This document shows, in pieces, positions 57,853-64,000 of a DNA stretch of 64,000 nt. The notes beneath the pieces were generated by a model that was not told the DNA's origin, made no database searches, and saw only the letters and a program-made list of their open reading frames with translations. Position numbers and translations under genes: made by a program. The first letter of the stretch is position 1; each line of letters begins with the position of its first letter. Source of the stretch: Xylogone sp. PMI_703 (Eukaryota > Ascomycota > Leotiomycetes); contig JAJTUQ010000012.1 of assembly GCA_021399445.1 (NCBI GenBank), positions 124,001 through 188,000 on the forward strand. The letters are read 5' to 3'.

Positions 57853-60538
57853 ATGGCTCCTCGAAGCGGTCGGGGAGGCAGGCGTCATATCAGCACTTTT
57901 GTTTGCCAATATTGTACGCAGCAATTTAAACGTCTAGAACATGTACAGCGGCATGAGCGCACACATACGAAAGAAACACCATACGATTGCCCTTGTGGAA
58001 GATCATTCGCACGGAGGTGAGGCTGATGGATTCAAGCTATCTTGAAACATGCTGATTAGCCCCAGGGATCTCCTTACGAGACATAAGAGATCCGCCCATG
58101 CCTATGGACGAGGGTTTCATGCTGACCCGACTGGGACGGGCGATAATGGTGCAATGCTGGATTCCCGGTACTCTGGACAAAGCGAGGTCACTGTATGCCC
58201 AGCACAAATTTCTTCAATTGAACCAACTGTCTCAAGCACTCCATATCAGGATCAGCATTCAGAGGCTACTCAGATAATAACGTCGCCTAATTATGTGCCA
58301 GTTACTAGCGTGGTACCTCAGTCACCAGACGATAATACGAGAGACCATGAGCATCAACGAAGTGAACTCCTCCAATATGGTGTATATCCATTTCAGAATG
58401 AGCAGCATGGGATTCCGGACTCGGATGCTAGGAGCTTTTCAGGACCTGGTAACCCGAACATGGATATACCCATCGGTGACCTCTTTAATATCCCTGGTCA
58501 AGTTGACGAGCATAACCTTTTCCTTGACGATCTCGATTCTTTCTCATGTCTATATTCTTGCTCAGCAAGCATAAATACAAGCCTATCAATTGCTGCTCAA
58601 CCGGCAGGACTGTTCTCTCACCATGGCGAGCAGGTACTAGAATCAGACATAAGATCCGCACCACCACCCAACGACCAGGACGAGAATCGAACTTCCTTAT
58701 CTCGATTTGGATCTCCTCTACCCTCTCTTGCCTCCCAGACGAGATCTCATGGTAGACTTAAGAGCTTTGGTATCCAACACCCTTGGAAGATATCCGCCAT
58801 TTATTACCAACAGATAAAGGCCAATCTCACAGCGTGTTCTTGCCTGTTTCCGGAAAAATTTGTTCTACCCTCCCGGCACTCTCTGTCTCGATACCTAGAA
58901 GGGTGTATGAAAGGTATGCAGCTGCACCTGCCGTTTCTACATATCCCCACCTTTTGTGCTGTGCAAGCTACGCCAGAGCTTCTTCTTTCAATGGCAGCTA
59001 TCGGTGCGCAGTTTCGGTTTGACCTCCCTATGGGACTTAGTCTCTTCTACGCAGCCAAAGCGGCCATATTGTACCAGGTTTCAATTATCGAAGTCGATAA
59101 TTGTAATGTCCACTCTCTATCTACTGGCGCGTTATCCGAAACACATGCTCTCTGTCCTTCATCAACGTTACCGAGTGCTGCTACGTTATCAAAAGAGCCA
59201 GAAAATACTGATCGTCAGAGCGCAAATGATTCTGTAGCTGGATGTGGAGGGGTAGAGGAACGCCGCTTGCAACTCATGCAAGCCATTCTCTGCCTTCTCG
59301 TCATGGGTTCCTGGGGGCCAAAGAAGCTTTTGAGAGAGACTTTAGGGTTTCAGAGTTTACTATCAACGCTTGTGCGTGAGGACAACCTCTCAAACTATTA
59401 TGGTGATGACCAGCATAGTTCAATATCTACGATATCGTCTCAGGAACTCGAGAGCTGTTGGCGGAGATGGATTAAATTCGAAAGCCACAGACGAATAAAA
59501 CTAATGAGCTATACCTTCCTTAACCTCCAATGTGTTGCTTACAATATCCCTCCCCTCATCCTTACATCGGAATTGGATTGCCTGCTGCCATCGTCTGCGA
59601 AGGAATGGAATGCAAATAGTAGTCACAAATGGCACCAAACCCACGCCGCTCAATCTTTAACTGCGAGGACCTTTCAGCAGAGTTACCAAAGTCTTTTTAA
59701 AGATGTATCAACAGCCTCTGCTAATCCTCCGATGTCATCCGCGGAAACTTATGCGTTGATTACCGCAATCCTGCAACGTATATTTTTCATCCGCCAAGGC
59801 TGCTCTGAAGGTAATAGAGAGAGCAGTATTCCTGCGAGTACCGTCGAGGAGATCAGCCACGCTCTGCTTATGTGGCAGGCGCAATGGGAAAGATCTCCTG
59901 AATCATATATTGAACCACAATCTCCCACGGGTCCGGTGTCATTCAACTCCACAGCGTTACTTCGGATGGCATGGATTCGACTGCATGTAGATCTAGGCCC
60001 CTGCAGAAATCTATGCAGCAGAGATCCTGTTCTCATTGCATCCGCTTTTCGAAACAGTCCGCCACTGAAACGGAGTGCTGCTCTTACACAATCGGTTTTG
60101 CAAGCTGCTCATGCCCTCTCAGTGCCTGTTCGCATGGGGATTACTTTTGTGGCCAAAACTCAGACTATATTCTGGAGCGTTCAACATTCCCTCAGCAACC
60201 TGGAATGTGCCATATTCCTGAGCAAATGGTTTCAAGCTTTGGCTCTGACCGCCAACGAACAGCCGTTGGTGATGGAAGAGAAAGCCTTAATCAGCATGAT
60301 CCGAGGCATGATACTCGAGAGCGGACTTTTCCTAGAGGAGGATTTCGGTAGTAGCGCCGACGACGAAAGCTTGCAACGGGGCGTCCAACGTCTTGCAACA
60401 GCTGTTGCCCTATTATGGGCAGAGATCTTCAAGGGAACCCATATCTTCGACATCGTAACTATTATTGGCGAGAGTCTAAGGAATTACGCACGGAGGCTTG
60501 AGGCCGCCCACAGTCCACTCAAGCGAGTACAACAATAG
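57853..60538 (+). CDS. C2H2 zinc-finger transcription factor with fungal-trans domain
   Basis: The exons are 57853-58016 and 58066-60538 with a 49-bp intron (GTGAGG...CCCAG), giving 878 aa. Two N-terminal C2H2 fingers span the splice site: FVCQYCTQQFKRLEHVQRHERTH, then YDCPCGRSFARR joined to DLLTRHKRSAH. A long low-complexity linker is followed by a fungal-specific regulatory domain (YLEGCMKGMQLHLPFLHIPTF; ELESCWRRWIKFESHRRI), as in nuclear regulators of metabolic genes. The start at 57853 (MAPRSGRGGRR) is preferred; an in-frame ATG at 57781 would add 24 unrelated residues. All of it is open. It lies upstream of, and in the same direction as, two GST genes, which are plausible targets. Confidence 0.9.
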
Positions 60539-61269
60539 GTTTGGCTGGTAACAGGACAAATAATAAATTACTTCAATACAGAGGGAGAAGATGTACGCAA
60601 ACTAAAATAAAGGTTTACGTTTGACTAAGATCATATGATTTTATAAAACGTATCGTAAAAGGATTTGTAATCTTACGTTGAGGTTTGGCAATGGGCTTAT
60701 TATATGAAAGCGCAAGGATGAATACAGCACCACTAAATTGTATTGATTGCTTAAAGGGTATACACCTACAAATGGCTCTCCATATACAGTAGTACTACGG
60801 CCGTATAGATCTGTAGAGCACCGATAGTTGCCTAGAGCAATAAGCCCTAGGTCCAAGCCCTAATATCGGTCACTGAAGAGCCCGTATCCTCCGAATATCG
60901 CAACAGATTAAATAAAAGTAATTTTAAAGGTTAAAGTCCAAATAATAAGTAAATGAAGATTACAAAGAGGTAGTTTTACTCGATTTTGTGGTAAATTCCG
61001 GTGCACTGACAGGACCTGGATTGCAATGGCAAATTTGTTTCCCCACAGCTGTGGAGAAGAGCTGCTGCGATAGTTAATTTCTCCAATCTAGGGGATGGTT
61101 TGCTTCTGCTTACTTGTATATAACTAACGTTAACGTTATATGCGTTACTATGACGTAATTCCTCCACAGGGACACGATCTATTTTATCACCCACAGACGC
61201 ATCCAACTTCTACCACAGTTTACTATATTCATTTTTTTTGTTGACAATATTAAACAGGAAAGCATCGCT
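60539..61269. other. Intergenic, promoter of GST gene
   Basis: AT-rich, no gene recognised. It contains the 3' end of the C2H2 gene and the promoter of the following GST. Confidence 0.45.
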
Positions 61270-62151
61270 ATGACCGGATCAAAGACGTCTAATATTACTC
61301 TCTATACAGCCCAAACACCCAATGGCATAAAAATCTCCATTGCATTGGAGGAACTCGGGTAATCTATATCTTTGGATTATTTTAAAACCTTTGTATGAAC
61401 AATAGAAGCTGATGCTTTATAATTGTCTTACCTTAGACTACCGTATAAAGTTCACAAGATTGAGTTTAGCAAGAACACTCAAAAAGAACCGTAGGTTTTT
61501 CTAAACTAGGCTGAGGTAATGCTAATCCGGTAATTTCCCCCTTTTAGCTGGTATTTAGATATCAATCCCAATGGACGGATCCCTGCAATCACGGATACCT
61601 TCGACGGTCAACTTATTTCCATCTTTGAATCCGGAAGTATTCTGCAATATCTTGCCGACCGGTATGATCCGCATTACAAGATCTCGTACCCTCGAGGCAC
61701 TCGTGAATATTATGAGATGAACAACTGGTTGTTCTTTCAGAATGCTGGCGTAGGGCCTATGCAGGGGCAGGCAAATCACTTCAACCGGTATGCCCCTGAA
61801 CCGATTGAATATGGTATTACGCGCTATCAGAATGAGACGAAGAGACTCTATGGCGTCTTGGACAAGCACTTGTCTTCATCTACATCAGGTTACCTTGTAG
61901 GGGATCATATCTCTATTACAGATATTTCTCATTGGGGCTGGGTAGCTGCGGCTGGCTGGGCGGGTGTAGATATCAACGAATTCCCGCATGTAAAGGCTTG
62001 GGAGGAGAGGCTCCTCAGCCGGCCAGGAGTCGAGCGAGGAAGACACGTTCCAGAACCGCATCGAATGAAACAGATAATCGAAAATAAAGAGAAGGCTGAG
62101 AAACATGCTGCAGAGAGGCGAAGTTGGATTCTAGACAATTTGCAAAAGTAA
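61270..62151 (+). CDS. Glutathione S-transferase, Ure2p-like
   Basis: The exons are 61270-61358, 61437-61490 and 61548-62151, with introns of 78 and 57 bp, giving 248 aa. The N-terminal thioredoxin-like domain contains ITLYTAQTPNGIKISIALEEL, then NPNGRIPAITD and the glutathione-binding ESGSILQYLADRY. The C-terminal helical domain includes YLVGDHISITDISHWGWV, the GST N-capping region. This pattern (TPNGxKxSIxLEEL, INPNGRIPA) is that of fungal Ure2p-like or theta-related GSTs that conjugate or reduce electrophiles with glutathione in the cytosol. All frames are open and length is normal. The two tiny first exons are supported by frame closure and by GLPYKVHKIEF at the junction. Confidence 0.93.
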
Positions 62152-63262
62152 AGCAAAGGCGAAATGAGCCATCCAGACGGATGTCAGTGTATTTAGCGAT
62201 TGACTCATTGAAAGATGCTAAATCATGGAAACTGCTCTCTCTGTCACCTGTGTTCACTACACACACGTTCCTGTTTATAGGATATGGTATGTATCTTGTG
62301 ATTGATTTTCTCTGTGATTGGTATCTCGAAGAAATAATTCTCCATTATCCCAACCTCTTATCGTTATATCTAATGTAAATCCTGAACTGACTGGACAACT
62401 GGTCTCACCGGGCACTGAGATTTGCCGCAAAATCTAGCACAAAAGGTCCCTATCAATTTTAACAACTCGATTAGTCTTCAATTAACGAATCGAATTGTAA
62501 GTTAATATGAGGTGATATAAATAATATTTGTGATATTAAGTAGCATATAAAGGTAGCTTTAGATTTAAGATCAAAATTAGAATTTACAATATGTTGAATT
62601 ATGAAGAAGCCTAAAACATTATAAGCTTAAATTGTTATATTATATCAGAGCTATTAGTTAATCTACAAAGTGCAATTGTAAAACACTCAATAGTATATGC
62701 TGAATCTGCCGGGAGCTAGTTTTGCTGGGTTTCGCTCTAAATTTCAGTGTCCCATGAGTCCAGGTGTTAATTAGCGGGTCGCATTTCCACAAACCGAGAG
62801 CTCCTCTAGCGTGATTAGCTATGTGCACTGGGATTTATTAGGCCAGATACAACCTCAGATATACTCATACGCTCGCCAAAATCTGAATCCTTCTCCAGTA
62901 ACTCTGGTGTGGAATTTTCTTGGAGATGCATAAAATCTATCTCCACGTCTGATGTGGACGCTGACACGAATTACAAAACACTGAGATTTCTCCACATTCA
63001 ACAAAATAGACTGTGGAGAAAGAAGTTAGTCCTACCATGTCGATGACGCGGCGCTTATCCCTTCACAACATTTCTGTTTGTGTCTACCAAACATATCCAG
63101 TAAGGAAATCCTTCAATTTAATTCCAGTTATATTGTGTTTACATTAGAGGGTAGATAATACAAGTCACTCATTCGTCATTGCGCTTCATTGCCACCTGGA
63201 TATTGTTCTGACAATTCGCCGGGGATTATTGGGTCGACAACGAACGCGCACTAGAAGATATA
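62152..63262. other. Intergenic with MITE-like relic
   Basis: Between about 62390 and 62765 the ends resemble the large MITEs (CACTGAGATTTGCCGCAAAA on one side; AAATTTCAGTG and CCAGGTGTTAA on the other), with an AT-rich middle, but the outer termini have decayed. No gene was seen. Confidence 0.45.
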
Positions 63263-64000
63263 ATGGCATCTAGTGATCGAGTTCACTTCTTCGATATAAC
63301 CTGCTTGAAGTCGGGTAAGAAGGGATATCTCATGATAGAGTTTTGAATTCCACAGTGGGCGTTCTAATGTGAGGTTAGGGCCCGCCAAATCATGGTCTCC
63401 AAACACACTTAAAACGCGGCTTGTCCTGAACTATAAACGCATTCCCTACACACAGTCCTTTATCTCCTATCCAGACATTGTTCCAGTTCTCAAAGCACTC
63501 TCAATAGAGCATCCTCCCGAAGGAGTTTATACTCTTCCCGCGATTATCCACCAACCCTCCATTACTTGGAACCCGTCGGGCGCTATGTACGACTCCTTTC
63601 CAATAGCAGCACATCTGGAAAATGTCTTTGCGGCACCTGAGTATCCGTCAATATTTCCCTTTGGAGATCCTAGTTACTCAATTTCCATTGCTGTGGATTC
63701 TCTGATTCCTAGAGCGCTGATAGCAAGTTTGACTCTCATTATCCCCAAGGTACCTGAAATACTAGATGATCGAGGAAGGGAATATTTTCATATTACAAGA
63801 TCGAAACGATTCGGAAAGCCTCTTGAGGAAGTGAGCCCACAAACCGAAGAGGCTGTAGAGGAGATACGAGGCAACGTGATTCGAGAACTCAAACCGTTAG
63901 TCGATATGCTGAAGGGCAGAAAAGGCAAAAACGGCCCGTTCTTGGAAGGCCAGCCAGGATATGCGGATTTTCAGATTGTGGCGTTTCTAGCATGGTTTGA
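63263..64000 (+). CDS. Glutathione S-transferase, beta-etherase-like, 3' end outside window
   Basis: Exon 1 is 63263-63314, a 64-bp intron (GTAAGA...GTTAG) follows, and exon 2 is open from 63379 to the window end, so the gene is partial. The protein starts MASSDRVHFFDITC, then PAKSWSPNTLKTRLVLNYKR, IPYTQSFISYPDI, LPAIIHQPS and YDSFPIAAHLE, a thioredoxin-like GST N-domain. The C-domain begins near PSIFPFGDPSYS and reaches GQPGYADFQIVAFLAWF. This layout matches fungal LigE/etherase-type GSTs that cleave ether or detoxify aromatic substrates with glutathione; the substrate is unknown. It is the second GST downstream of the C2H2 regulator, in the same orientation. Confidence 0.87.

Overview
The window looks like nuclear DNA of a filamentous ascomycete (Pezizomycotina). 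Introns are short (46-89 bp) with GT-AG borders, and families typical of that group are present: an NRPS-like adenylation-thiolation-reductase enzyme, bZIP-DUF3425, Zn2Cys6 and C2H2 regulators, a DUF3431 membrane protein, a WSC-like protein, an Ure2p-like GST and pogo/Fot1-type and hAT transposons. The class cannot be fixed from the sequence; Leotiomycetes-like is only a guess. No rRNA, tRNA or CRISPR array was recognised. All gene models below were joined by hand from splice sites and reading frame.

Layout. 1-6.4 kb: an NRPS-like A-T-R gene (minus strand, one in-frame stop) divergent from an intact indoleamine 2,3-dioxygenase gene (plus strand). 8-14.2 kb: AT-rich transposon graveyard with a decayed hAT, a solo-LTR-like repeat, a 429-bp MITE and a broken Fot1/pogo transposase. 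14.4-16.6 kb: a multi-pass membrane protein with a C-terminal DUF3431 domain. 17.9-19.5 kb: bZIP-DUF3425 gene copy 1. 20.5-24.8 kb: a membrane-protein gene split near its 3' end by an intact 3.3-kb hAT element with a perfect 8-bp target duplication. 25.4-28.6 kb: an inverted copy of the 49-kb promoter/regulator region, interrupted by a second hAT and bordered by a GAT/ATC palindrome. 28.9-31.2 kb: a Fot1-type element abutting a MITE. 32.2-33.0 kb: hemerythrin-like protein. 34.3-42.3 kb: WSC-like protein, aldo/keto reductase, DJ-1/Hsp31-type protein and a six-exon short-chain dehydrogenase. 42.7-44.3 kb: bZIP-DUF3425 copy 2. 45.1-46.1 kb: carboxymuconolactone-decarboxylase/AhpD-like protein. 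46.7-49.1 kb: LINE, LTR and Fot fragments. 49.7-51.5 kb: damaged Zn2Cys6 regulator. 53.0 kb: small secreted protein. 55.6-57.7 kb: two MITEs around a degenerate double zinc-ribbon gene. 57.9-64 kb: C2H2/fungal-trans regulator followed by two GST genes, the second cut by the window end.

How the parts relate. The NRPS-like/IDO pair shares a ~436-bp divergent promoter and could form a small tryptophan-derived metabolite locus. The regulator followed by two GSTs and, further away, the oxidoreductases (AKR, SDR, Hsp31-like, AhpD-like) look like accessory redox/detoxification genes. The two bZIP-DUF3425 genes are close, intact, inverted paralogues. Their flanks carry a short GCTGACGCCAGC-type motif, which recurs about ten times in the window, including in gene-free copies of the same flank. 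This is the strongest candidate for an undescribed repeat or regulatory system here.
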